Origin: Rhizopus arrhizus
Lineage: Eukaryota; Mucoromycota; Mucoromycetes; Mucorales; Rhizopodaceae
Length of the DNA stretch: 64,000 bases
Reading direction: 5' to 3'
NCBI GenBank assembly: GCA_024220505.1
Contig: JAKZZE010000019.1
Location: 992,001-1,056,000 of the forward strand
Below are positions 10,427-22,491 of this stretch, piece after piece (the stretch's first letter is position 1; the number at the start of each line of letters is the position of its first letter). Both the position numbers and the translations under genes were made by a program. Under the pieces are notes generated by a model that ran no database searches, was not told where the DNA came from, and saw only the letters and a program-made list of their open reading frames with translations.

Positions 10427-13400
10427 ATGAAACGTCAAGCAACGATCAGTTCCTATTTCACGCCTAAAAAAACAAAACTAGAAGTACCACAACAAAAAAA
10501 TAAAATAGAAACCAAGGGTTTAAAGGAAGATAAAGTGCTTTCTGCTGAGGATCGAAAGGGATTGCATGAACAATTCGTTGAGAGATTGGGTGCAGTAGAG
10601 CAAGCAAAACGACAAAGACGAATGGAACCTGTACCCCAAAAGCACAGTCCACTTGAATTGCAAGTTTTAGAATTGAAAGCACGTTACCCAGACTGTTTGC
10701 TTTTGATTGAAGTAGGATACAAATTTCGATTTTTTGGAGAAGATGCAAAAGTAAGAAAAAAAATATTACTCGAGTCGATGCTATTGACAAAAGCATACAG
10801 ATTGCTTCAAGAGTATTACACATTGCGAATATGGTTGATCGAAATTTTTATGTAGCAAGTATACCAGTTCACAGACTGTCGATTCATGTGCAAAAGTAAG
10901 CAAAGGATCTCTTTTGTTACATTGACTGAACGCTTTTCTAGACTAGTGAACGCGGGATATAAAGTCGGCATCGTTCGACAGACAGAGACAGCTGCCTTGA
11001 AAGCAATAGGATCCAACAGAAATCAACCTTTTGAACGCAAATTGACTCAAATGTTGACAAAAGGAACAATCGTGGATGAAATGTACGAACCTGTCATGAC
11101 GCATGCTTCTGGGTATTTAATGTGCTTGATAGAAGAAAGGCGTGGTGGAAATGGACCAGACGACCGTGTATATACAGGCATGGTAGCTGTCCAACCTTCT
11201 ACTGGAGATATTATTTATGATACATTTGAAGATACATTTATGCGAAATGAATTGGAAACACGTTTATTGCATATCGAACCAAGCGAGATTTTAGTGCCTC
11301 GTGTGTTAAGTACACCCACAGAAAAGTTGATAAAACATCTGAGCACAGGAGAAGGTGCGGTCAGGATAGAGCAAATGCCGCTGAAAGATACATTATCTGT
11401 GGATTACAATGCTGCAGTTACTTTTATATCAGAATTCTATTCTAAAAGTGAAAAAGCAGAAACATTGCCTGCCATTTTAGAACTACCTGATATTGTCATG
11501 TAAGAAAAAAAAAAAAAAAAATGTCGCATATTCTTTTATTGCTTCTTACATCGGCTTCTTTTTCTTAGTAAAGTATTAGCCGCACTGATCCGATATCTAA
11601 AGGAATTTGATTTATCCAGCATGCTTCACATAAGCAAACGTATCTCAAGTTTTGTATCAAAAAGCCATATGCTCATGAATGCCAATACCTTAATCAATCT
11701 TGAAGTTTATCGTAATAATATAAATAACAAAGAAGAAGGTTCCTTGTTCTCTGTTTTGGATCACACACGTACTAAATTCGGTCAAAGGCAATTAAGAAAA
11801 TGGGTAGGTCGACCACTGGTTGATATTGAGTAAATATTTTTTTTTGGTCTTGCTGTATATGAAAGTATTAATTTAACTTGGTTAGAAAATTAAATGAGCG
11901 TGTTGATGCTATTAATGAACTATTGATTTCAAGCAACCCCAAAAAGAATAAACTCTTGACGTTACTGAAGCAGCTGCCTGATGTAGAAAAAGGTTTATGT
12001 CGTATTTACTATGGAAGGGTAAAGAAAAAAAATAGTGCATATGAAAACAAGATTAATTTTTTTCCATCTATTTACAGTCTTCACCAGCAGAGTTAGTGCA
12101 AGTACTTGATGCATTGTTGGCTGTTTCAAATCTATTTTCAACTGATGTTGAACCACAATTTAAATCTGAATTGCTCAACCGTTTATTTAACGCGTTACCA
12201 AGCATTCATCACGATGTCTCACACTATAGAGAAATGATTGATCCTGCCTATGCTTCCGACAAGACAAAATTCTTCAAGTCCGAAGCAAAATGGCCAGATA
12301 TCCCTCGAGAAAAAAATAATATCAAATTTGTGGAAGGTTTACTTTATGATCACCTTGAAGAGTTGAAGACAATGACAAATTTGAGTAATTTGAAATATGT
12401 CGAGGTTGCTGGTATTGAGGTAAACGTCCTTTTGCATAGTTTCAATCTGATCTTTAAAACCAACCCCTTCTTGCCTATTTTTTTTTTCAATAGTTTTTAT
12501 TAGAAGTAGAAAATACTAAATCAAGATTAGTACCAGCAGATTGGATCAAAATCAGTGGAACGAAGGCAGTCAGTCGATTTCATTCTCGCTATATCATCCA
12601 GCAGCTTAAAGAACGAGAACAACACAAGGAAAGGCTATTGCTGTTGACTGAAAAGGCCTTTAAAGACCTTCTCGGGTAAGGGAACATTTGGGAGGGGATG
12701 ATTTAGGATAGGGATCATAAATAATTCATGTAGGGAAATTTCAGAAAAATACGAGAGCTTCCGAGATGTGGTCTCCTGTTTAGCTCAACTTGATTGTCTT
12801 TTATCGTTAGTAGCAACAGCAAGCCAAGCGAATTATGTGAGACCTCATTTTACAGAGGAGAGAAAGATTGATGTCAAGCAAGGACGACACCCTATTATTG
12901 AAAAACTAACATCCTATGTTTCCAACGATATCCAATTCTCAGACAGCCAAACGACCATGGTCCTGACAGGTCCCAACATGGGTGGTAAAAGTTCTTATAT
13001 TCGGCAGATTGCATTGATATGCATGATGGGTCAGATTGGATCTTTTGTTCCTGCTGAATCGGCTACACTCTGCATGTTGGATGCTATCTATACTCGGATG
13101 GGTGCTTCTGATAATATGATGCGAGGAGAGAGCACATTCATGGTAGAGCTACATGAGACCTCGGACATTATGAGATTGGCTACTCCAAGGTCACTAGTTA
13201 TTCTTGACGAGCTAGGAAGAGGTACCAGTACACATGATGGGCAGGCCATTGCTTATGCCGTGCTTCAGCATTTCATACAGCATGTTCAATCTTTCACTGT
13301 CTTTGTTACCCATTATCCTTCTTTAAGTCAATTAGCAACACAGTTCTCGGATAAAGCAAACAACTATTATATGGATTACATTGAAGAAGAAAACAATGAA

Positions 13401-13757
13401 GGTATGTATATTAACTACGCACTTCAAAACGGAAATCTTGCTGATACTTTTGTGTAGATGAACTTCCAGATGTAGTATTTCTATATAAATTACGAAAAGG
13501 AGTGACGACAAGTAGTTATGGGTAAAATAACTGTACTCATTCATTTCTCTTTTTGTTTATTTATTTTTTATATTTATAGAATGAACGTAGCAAGATTAGC
13601 CAATATACCGGTTTCCATTATTAAAAAAGCAAAAATAGTATCTCAAGATATCCAAAATGAGATGGAAAAAAGGCGACTAAAAAAGAAGCAAATCATGTTC
13701 CTACGAGCCATTCTTTCATCTAAAGTCCCAACTCAAGAAGATTTTTACACCTTTTAA
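10427..13757 (+). CDS. MSH3: DNA mismatch repair protein MSH3 (MutS beta subunit)
   Basis: Msh3 pairs with Msh2 (MutSbeta) and recognises insertion/deletion loops in the nucleus. Ten exons join in frame to 934 residues: 10427-10750, 10801-10895, 10942-11499, 11569-11829, 11886-12018, 12078-12419, 12494-12675, 12734-13401, 13458-13521, 13580-13757. N-terminal QATISSYF (residues 4-11) is a PCNA-interacting (PIP) box. The mismatch-binding domain starts around residue 76 ([16 protein letters not shown], then [12 protein letters not shown], which is Msh3-like rather than Msh6-like). The MutS core has [17 protein letters not shown] sequence (here [15 protein letters not shown]). The ATPase has Walker [11 protein letters not shown] (about residue 711), Walker [16 protein letters not shown] (about 786) and VTHYP. 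No Msh6 Phe-x-Glu motif is seen. Three introns near the 5' half carry GTAAG followed by A-rich runs. The start was set at the ATG preceding the PIP box. Confidence 0.96.
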
Positions 13758-13919
13758 AATAAAGTATGATACACTCTATGCCATTATATTTATTTTACTT
13801 TCATGTTGATACAAAAGATGGATATGCGTTCTTTGTTTAAAAGAGAGAAAAAAAGTACAATAAAGACAACCTGTTCCTTAAACAATACCAAAAAATACAA
13901 TAGCATGATGAACACTGTT

Positions 13920-14511
13920 TCACAATTTCAAAAGAGATCTTAGTTTTCTTTGGATTTCTGATAAATCTGCTTCAAGTGAAAATGGGGTAGGAGAAGAGAC
14001 GTGTATAGGCTGGTTTACTTCTATGGATACATAAGTAGGTGAAAAAGATGGGATGGGTAAAGTGCTTGGTGCAGGTGAATTGTTAAACACAGGACCAGCA
14101 TACATGAATTGATCGATTGCACTACTCGAACGATGGCGTTTCTTTAGACCGTCTAGTTCATGTCTGTATACAATTCAAGTATAAGCTTGAAAGAATTTAT
14201 AAAAGAAATATCCTGCTATAATACCTTTTGGTATCACTGATAATCATAGACGCTCTTTGCTTCTTCATTTTTTCATCCATTTCAGTCTTTATGGTCTCTG
14301 TTATCTCTTTCATACGATCAGATCGCTTTGGTTTTGAAGAAGGTATGTGTCTTCTTGATAAAGGTGTTGTGGGTGCAGAGACAGAGGGTCTTCTAGGAAC
14401 AGGCGTCTTTGGTTGTTCATCTTTTCTTTTTCTATTGTTTTTTATATGAGAAGGGGATTTATTGCTGTTATTTGCTTGAGAAAAGCGTTTAATTTGAGGA
14501 GTGTTTGACAT
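13920..14511 (-). CDS. Hypothetical small basic, disordered protein
   Basis: Not recognised. Two minus-strand exons (14511-14225 and 14163-13920) join in frame across a GTATTA..ACAG intron to give 176 residues. The first half is Lys/Arg/Ser/Pro rich with several SP/TP sites (PKTPVPRRPSVSAPTTPLSRR), followed by a short charged helix with coiled-coil potential (KEITETIKTEMDEKMKKQRAS). The second half has DGLKKRHRSSSAIDQFMYAG, then a Pro/Ser linker and a C-terminal amphipathic helix (LSEIQRKLRSLLKL). Composition suggests a nuclear, phosphoregulated or cytoskeletal adaptor, but this is inference only. It is convergent with MSH3, 162 nt from its stop, so 3' UTRs may overlap. Confidence 0.72.
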
Positions 14512-17500
14512 AATAAAGAAAAAAGAGAAAGCTCAAAGAAATATATGTCTATTATAGAAAATAAATAAAAAATATTACGAATCATACCCCCTTAGTTGGT
14601 TTGGGATATTAAGTGGTACGTCCTTTCTTTCTATTGAACTATAAAATATTTGTAGGTGTTGTCTTTAAAATATTTTATTTATTAAACTACCTTTGCTTTT
14701 ACTTGGTATAATGCTTAATTGTTTATGTAAAAGCACACAAAGAAGATGATAAACAAAGGATTGTTACTTTTTATTAGCTTTTTTCGTTGAAATGCGTGCC
14801 TGAATAAATAGGGCTTGGATTCTGAGTTCGAATTATGTTGACTCAAGCAAGGAAAAGCTAGAAACTTGATCAACTTGCAGCTAATATCCATAGCTACATG
14901 TTTCATTCACAAGTCTTTGCTCATTATATTTAATTTTTAATAGCATTCTTGGTAGTAAAGCTTTAGTAGAATATGCTTTGCTGTAAGCCCTCGTTATCTG
15001 TACCTTGCTTCTTTAATACAAGAAAAGATGCGCAACAAGGACGAGATGACGTGCAACATATGCCGGGTAACAAAGAATTCATCCAATTCTCACTTCTCAT
15101 TAGTAACTTTAGCATAACGTGCAACAAAGATCAAAACATCCATCACCTTTTAATTTTGTTGAGTTGGGTTAGAGAGTGTTTGTTCTCGTTCTTTTCCTCT
15201 TATCTCTCTTTTCTCTGAAAGACCTTTGTATCAGCTTTACTATTCAGCAATGAAATTATGTTGAGTCGATTTGTTTTATGTGCTCTAGCATATGCCATTG
15301 TTACATTTCAGCCATTAAATTTGCTTTTTTAAAGGCGCTATTTGGAACATGAGCGAATGCGGTTGCAACCGTTGGTGTGAATCTTAATATTCAATAATTT
15401 ATTATATTAACTTCCAATAAAGCTATAGTGTATAAAAAATGCATAATAAATCAACTTATGTTGTAGTCTTTGACTACTTGAAGCATAATGATATGTACTT
15501 GAATACTATTGATTCTGTAGCTTTTTATAAAAAGACGAGCATGTTAAATTTTCAAATAAATTGGATTGACATGGCACTTTTGCAGGAAACAAAGTTTTCA
15601 TAAAATTGATATTCTGTGTAAACCGCAGAATAATTGAGTTCACTCAGGAATTTTAAGGGGTCTTATTTGTCATTTAACCCCATTTTTGTTTCTATAGTCG
15701 AGAGGATTCTTTTTATACATTCAACAGTATCCCAGGTCACTTTGTTGGCAAAACCTACTATACATTAAAGCAATTTTACTAATAACAATCTCATTTTCTG
15801 TTGCTGAATATTTGATTATTTTACAATGAAATTGATTAGATTATACAGCATCTGCATGGTCAATAGCCTGAAAGATATCTTTTACTTTCAAACCCATCTA
15901 TGAATTTTCCCTTTTGAAATAGAGAATGCATCAGTTAATGACAGTGCGTCAAGCTATACTGGAACTCACAACAATAAAAGAATAGGCAAAAAAAAATTGT
16001 GTTAGAAAGACTTATAGTCGAAGAAGAGATGCGTTCTGGTAGCTAAAACGTTTATACATAAGCTTAAATGAGGCTTGGAAATACCCCTCAAAAAAAGCAT
16101 CATCTGGATAACACCTTAGATTGACAGCATATGTAGCTTCTTTTATAGAAACTGGAGATTCATCCAATCAAAGAGCACAGTTCACTAATCCATATATCTG
16201 ATCCACAATGGATAGATACTTTTTCAAATTTCAGTGTCTTGTAAACATTACTTGGTGTGTTACTTTACTAAAAAAAAACCTAGAAATATATAAGAACACA
16301 AAGCAATATTCATTATTATTCTAATAATTATTGAAAAGCAAAATATTATTAGTATAATAAAAGGAGAACTAGGTGACTGTAATATTTACAATATCAAATG
16401 TACTCTGTTAGTCTTTTCTAACTTGAGATGTTCTGCATGTATCAACGATAAATTTTAACTCTAATTGGTCTAATAGCTGCCATTAACTATTGGATTGAAG
16501 CTATTGCTTTATTATTATCATTAATCACAGATCTGATAGGTGATAGCTCCAGGATACTTGAACAATTGCACATATTTTTTATAAACCTTGAAATAAGCCC
16601 TGTCTGCAAAAAAGATATTAGTGATAAAAGAAATTCTGTAACTATGAACAGCGTTAATTTCATTAGCGTTTGATGATTGGGATTGGAGTACACCGTGTTT
16701 TTCTTTCTTGCCTTATCTCTATAGGCCTTTTGCTGCTATCATCACAGCGGTTAAGGGCTTTTACAAAACCCGTATTTGCTGTCGAATGGAAAATGCTACG
16801 ACCTAGAAGCAATACAAACGTATGTTCTTGATTGGTTTCAGTAAAACACACAATCGAAAAATGACAAATTTAAAGTCAAGTTCAGCTGATGTGCTTTTTT
16901 ATATGAACCTACTAAAGTAAAACTTTCCTTTTGGTAAAAGGACATTTGGCTTTTATTGGAAAATTGGTTTTCAAATTTCTATTTTAATATTGACCACTTT
17001 GTAAGTGTAGTTGGGGATGCTTCATGTGCACATTCATTATTTACTTTAGCCTTTTTTTTTATCTTGAATGTCTTTTATTTTTGTATTCAAATTTTAAATT
17101 TTTGTAAAACTCTATTGTAACCATGTTCATCTTTTGAGCTAAAGACGATCAAGAAGCCTGGATAGAGCTTTGAAATCATGTATAGTGAAAGTACTCTGTG
17201 CATCATTCAGCCAATGTATACAATACATCTTTCTTACCAGTTAGAACAGGTGGAAGTAGGGCATATTATGATTAACAAAACAAAATGGTCGCAACTAGAA
17301 CTGTATTCATGTCATTGATTATTTTATTTGCTCCACTTTATGATTCAGTCTTCCATAATCAACATGAACTGATGGACTTGTATGTCGATAATATCCCCAA
17401 TGCCCTAAATCTGGAGTTTCAGAATATATCTGATTTATAACCGAGTAGTGACAAAGATCGTTCAATGCGGGATTACAAATATGGATGATCAACTTTTTAT

Positions 17501-17520
17501 TTTATCCCTTTTCTCCACAC
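14512..17520. other. Intergenic, no supported gene
   Basis: About 3 kb between the small minus-strand protein and NMNAT (divergent). Short open frames on both strands without recognisable motifs; no repeats of note. Confidence 0.55.
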
Positions 17521-18365
17521 ATGGATACAATTGTCTCTACCTCGTATAACCTTTCACCAGTCTCATTTGACGCACCTTATGAATTTCCTCGAGATTTACT
17601 ACCTAATGTTATGAAAGGTTCCCTTATTAGTTGCTATATTAAAAAGAGTATTCACCAATATATAACTATTTTAGATGAAAGCAAGATTCCACTTGTATTG
17701 ATTGCATGTGGCTCATTCTCTCCTATTACTTATCTCCATTTGCGAATGTTTGGTAACAAGCTTGATGTATGAATCGTATTTAGTCTAACATTGAAATCTT
17801 GTAGAAATGGCACAAGATCATTTTAAAGAAAGAAACGAGTTTGAGTTATTAGCGGGCTATTATTCACCCGTATCCGATTATTATATGAAGGAAGGGCTAG
17901 CGAAAGCAGAACATCGGGTGAGAATGTGTCAGTTGGCAGTTGAGACAACTTCAGACTGGCTCATGGTTGATTCTTGGGAAGCACGTCAAACAACCTATCA
18001 AAGAACTGCTATTGTATTGGATCATTTTGAACACGAATTAAATACAGTGGGCGAGGGTGTACTGACAGCTTCAGGTATATAATTAAAATTTTTACACGCA
18101 CAAGAAATGTTAAAAGTAAGTTGAAGGAAAAAGAAAAAAGATTAGAATAATGCTATTGGCAGGTGGTGACTTGATTGCTTCATTTGGTCATCCGGGTGTT
18201 TGGTCTACAGAGGATGTAAATAGTGTAATAATAGATAAGAGGACAATACTAACGGAATGTTTAGTTACATCATATTGTAGGACGCTATGGCTGTGTGATT
18301 ATTGAAAGAACAGGCACAGATGTTTATGGATTTTTATTATCGCACGATATTCTTTATCAACACAG

Positions 18366-18413
<48 letters not shown>

Positions 18414-18681
18414 CGCTTCACAATATGTGTCAACTCACTTTTTAAATACGCAATAGATGAATGTTACTGTTATCAAACAATTAATTCATAATGATATCAG
18501 CTCAACAAAAATAAGGTAAACAAGACAAGAATGAAAACTGTGTGAATGTTAATCAGAGATAAACAGGTTATTTGTTAAAAGAGGAATGTCTATCAAGTAT
18601 TTGCTTCCAAATCCAGTGATTGATTATATTCATCGCCACAAATTATATTTACCACTTACTGAAGACGCAAAAATAGACTAA
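17521..18681 (+). CDS. Nicotinamide/nicotinate mononucleotide adenylyltransferase
   Basis: NMNAT condenses NMN or nicotinate mononucleotide with ATP to give NAD(+) or its deamido form. Six exons join in frame to 288 residues: 17521-17752, 17805-18074, 18127-18215, 18265-18366, 18457-18515, 18567-18681. Nucleotidyltransferase motifs are present in order: LIACGSFSPITYLHLRMFE (the GSFxPxTxxH signature), YYSPVSDYYMKEGLAKAEHR, VDSWEA, IRIMLLAGGDLIASFGHPG, VWSTEDLHHIVGRYGC and the C-terminal ISSTKIR ATP-binding motif. The fourth intron opens GTA and then has 41 A residues. Start: this ATG follows a T/C-rich leader; an in-frame ATG 36 nt upstream is also possible. Orthologous to yeast NMA1/NMA2 and animal NMNAT1, not distinguishable here. 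Confidence 0.94.
18369..18409. repeat. Poly(A) homopolymer, 41 nt, inside NMNAT intron 4
   Basis: Begins two bases after the 5' splice-site GT, on the sense strand. Confidence 0.85.
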
Positions 18682-20903
18682 AAAAATGTATACCATATCA
18701 ACTTCAAGTACATATACGCATAATTGTCTTATCTACAAGAAACTTTCTTTTTCAATGCAATTGTTTTAATGTCTAAAAACCAATTGAGGTCGTTTATTAA
18801 CAATCTTTACATGGCTTGTGCAAACAACCCATTTGCCCAGCAAACCAAGGTCAAATATATCCTGAATCATCAACATCTCCTTGTTTCATATAAGCATTGC
18901 TTACCTGGTGTATTAACTCGGTCTTATCCGTATAGGAAATAATTTCATTCAATGCTTTCATAATTTCATTATTATTGCTTACTGTTAATATCTACAGAAC
19001 TGCTGGGGAAAAAAAGAAAAGAGATTATTTTACTTTTTCTATTTGAACGATTTGTGACATTAACCATGCATAATTTAAATCAGTCTGTTTCAACAACAGT
19101 GCATTAATACTATTGGATTTTTTTTTGTTATTATTATCTTGTTTACGTACGATTTGCTGATGCCTGATCCTCTAGGCCTTGGAAAAAGGTAGGGATTATC
19201 TTTTGACTAGACAAGGTGTCTTGTATTTTGATAGATTATATCATTCGCTCCAAGAATCCGATCAGATTCTGTGATAATAAAGAAGGAACATTAGCGTCAT
19301 CCATAATTAAGCTTTGTCAATGATGTGTACTCTTTTCTGGATTTATAAAGCCCTTACAAACACTTTGTCATTAATAGGATGATACACCAAACCGTACTTA
19401 TACATTCTCGAATCTCTTTAGATAACCCTGAGGATTTGTTGATCATGGTCTCAAACCGACTGTTATAAAGGCTTCTATTACAACTAAGAAGTGATTGCGA
19501 TAAGTGATCCAATTCAAACTTAAAGCATGTCATTGCAAGATATAAAAAGCATAGATATGGTTGTATCATCTGAAGTACAAAAGAGACTTTTGATCACCCT
19601 AATATACTTGGTAGGGGTTGTTTGATACCTTACAAAATTATGATTCGGCAGATCTATCGATTATTTGAAATTTTATATTCAGTTGAAAATGATTTTATAA
19701 AGTAACATTCATCTGTAGTTTCACTAAACGTGAGCTTCGTCTCTTTTTTAATGGTATTTCAGATGGATTCTACTGCATCAATCCATACAGTATTGTTAAT
19801 AAATGAAGCCCCTCAGTAACAATATAAAAAATTAAGGAATGAAACAAGAGTATATGTCCATTTCATATTTTAATTTGTAAAAAGGGAAAATTACGATGGG
19901 ATATAACTTGAAGAAAAACTTGTTTCTTCACCACCTTTCAATGTAACTATCGACAAAGTCTCACTGAAAGCAGTGGAGGAAGGATTCACATTGATAAAAT
20001 GAGCTTGGAGATGAATTGTTCCTAGAAACAGTTATTGCTGATTGTCTTGTTTAATATAATTAAATTAAGACGTCCACTGGTTAGCAGAGTATGTGAGCCA
20101 CATGGTATTGGTATCACCCATGATGAGATATGCTAAGGGTTGGTATGTGCTTGATATATGAAGGGTATAATGCACTTTATATTATGATATCTAACGTATT
20201 AGGGAGCGTATTTTTCAAACAGTTAGACAGGATTAAAGCTCATCACTTGCATACACACAGAGATAAGAAGGCAATTCATGTGCTTTGTCGATTTAGTTGT
20301 AAGTCATATTTATTTTTGGAGTAACCTTACGAATAACTAATCCAATGATTTATCTTGTCAACTTTTTGAATTTTTCAAATGATAAATTGAGTATATCCTC
20401 ATTTATTGGTTGATGAAATACTTTAATTATATCGAAAAATTAAGCTTTTTGTTGGACAATAATTAATAGCAGCATTATCTTTTTACTCTGAATAATCTGC
20501 ACAACTGGAAAGCATGACAGAATATGGTTAAATTTTAAAAGAAGAAAGTTTAAGGAGTATACATCAATCCAAATATATGCTTTTTTTTTAAAAAAAAAAA
20601 AAAGACTAATAAAACAGGAGCACTAAATTTTCCTTGTAACAGTTCATCTTGTTTAGTAGAATTAAAAAGATTTACCAAGGAAAAATTTACAATTAAAAAA
20701 AAAATAGAGTAAATAATATAATAAATGGTTATTGGCTATATAAAAAAAAAAGGTTTTATTGTATAACAACTGATCAGCACTCTCACAAATGATCTTTTTT
20801 ATTGTTTATCCCCAACCGTCATACATGGCGTATAAAAAAGGTTAATTTCTATTTTGTCATGAAAATAAAGGGAAAAACTTTTTTAATATTTTATTTATAA
20901 GGG
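18682..20903. other. Intergenic, no supported gene
   Basis: Convergent spacer of 2.2 kb between NMNAT and the acyl-CoA-binding protein gene. Short open frames at 18724, 19354 and 20130 have no family signature. A short T8A13-type inverted stretch lies near 20582-20603. Confidence 0.55.
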
Positions 20904-22111
20904 TTAGACCGAGGCTCTCCAAAAGACAATCGTTCGTACCAATTGCCTAGCCAAGGCCTGAAAAAAGGGCACAGCACGAGCAATGATAGCATAAGCGAGT
21001 GGTGATTTCCTTTTCCAAAGCACAAGAAAGATGATAAACAAAAGAGCTGAATCTGCCAAGGCATGCTTTAATAACATCAACATGACCTTTCCCATCGTCC
21101 ATCCTCCTTTTTGTTGTTGTCGTAATCGATCGATTTGCTCTGTTAACGCTGTGATCTCTGTCTGTAATCTTTCAAACGCTCTTTCTTCCTTTTTCTTTTC
21201 ACCTTTGCTACTCTTTGCACTCGTACTGCTACTACTGCTTGCATGATGTTGATGCAACTGAGTAGTGGCTGCTGCTACTTCACGGTCTAGTGTATCCCCT
21301 TCAGAAACAATATCTTGCTGTTTTGCATAGTTCACAGGGTAATACGAGTAAGTCTCATGGGGTGAGATATTTTTCCCAGGCGAGGTAATGGGTGTTGGAG
21401 GATAATAGTCTTGATCGGAGAGTCGTCTGTGATAGAAAGAAGAGGGTGGAGATGAAGATGATTGAGTGATATGCTGCGGATCGATGTGGTTTAAAAAGTG
21501 ATCATTTTCTTCAAATTCTACAGGATCATAAGCATCTTGAAAGATGTCTATTATACATGTATAGATTGGTGTGTAAATATAGAATACAATTCATTCATTA
21601 CAATCCTAACCTTCTTCTAGTTCTCCATCAATACACTGTAAACTATTTAATGCTTTTATAAGAAATTCTGAATATTGATGATGAGGGTATCTGTGTATAA
21701 GCTATGATACAAAAAAGTTAGATTTCATCATTGTTTGGGTTTGTGTAACGATCTATGTACCTCTGTAAGCAATTGTATGAGGGAATCAATATATAGTTTT
21801 TGAGCTTCAAGTGGACTCATTCCTTTCATTCGATGCCATACTTTCCTATTAAGTAATTAATAAATAATAAAAGGATTTAATGAATTGATAACAAACCATT
21901 TAGCATATTCAACTACTTGTCTTGATGAGGGTCTAGGTGTATTTATATCGCCTTGTGTTGCTTGCTTATATAAACCATAAAACTGTAATTTATCAGCTAC
22001 AACTGGTTGTAGCTCACTAATGTCGGGTGGAATGGCACGAACAATAGATAAAGCATGAGAAAATTTAAGTTGTATAGCATAAGTTGAAGATGAGTTTATT
22101 GCTGTAGTCAT
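20904..22111 (-). CDS. Tail-anchored acyl-CoA-binding domain protein (ACBD4/5-like)
   Basis: Predicted membrane-anchored binder of long-chain acyl-CoA; ACBD5 relatives sit on peroxisomes and contact the ER. Four minus-strand exons (22111-21897, 21845-21761, 21701-21611, 21547-20904) join in frame to 344 residues. The ACB fold is in the first 105 residues: KFSHALSIVRAIPP, then KLQFYGLYKQATQGD, VVEYAKWKVWHRMKGMSPLE and AQKLYIDSLIQLL, with the Tyr/Lys ligand pattern YxxYKQAT..KW. The middle is Ser/Pro/His rich; a coiled coil follows (AFERLQTEITALTEQIDRLR) and then one hydrophobic helix (ALLFIIFLVLW) flanked by Lys/Arg near the C-terminus, as in tail-anchored proteins. Targeting to peroxisomes is inferred from family resemblance only. 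A LINE is inserted about 380 nt upstream of the start codon. Confidence 0.9.
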
Positions 22112-22476
22112 TGTTAAATAAGTTATAATAAATAAATGAAAAAAATATAAAAAAGTGAGAGGGAGAAAAAAAAAGTGAAAAAAAAAAAAAGCTGAGTAAG
22201 GCAATATCAGTTTTCTACCCAATAATTGAATTGTAAGCCATAAATGGTTACACACCCCACAATTTATGCATTCACATTATCCAAGGGCAAATGATGACAT
22301 GATTGTAATGTCCCACTGTGTTGATATAAAAGGATTGAGCAAAGTTGATAACACGATTCATATATAAAACCAATTAAATTTCAAGACAATTATCATTCCT
22401 AGTTATTTACTGTTTGCAGCAAATACCTGAGCATATTTTATTTCTGTCAAAGATTAAAATCACCCACTAAAATACT
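22112..22476. other. Promoter region of the ACBD gene up to the LINE insertion
   Basis: About 365 nt. A run of T/A-rich 5' leader is seen (A12 near 22179), and no other gene. The LINE target-site duplication begins at its right end. Confidence 0.5.
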
Positions 22477-22490
22477 AGAAATGTGAATGA
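22477..22490 (+). repeat. 5' target-site duplication of LINE 1
   Basis: The 14-mer agaaatgtgaatga recurs at 28338-28351, directly after the 3' A run of the element. Confidence 0.85.
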
Positions 22491-22491
22491 C

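Noticed and set aside
18223..18280. NMNAT intron from the second GTGTAA to ATTGTAG
   Set aside because: It would delete the conserved LHHIVG segment. The intron 18216-18264 keeps it and the frame.
22483..22491. GTG start for LINE 1 ORF1
   Set aside because: It lies in the target-site duplication; the ATG at 22492 is shared with LINE 2.
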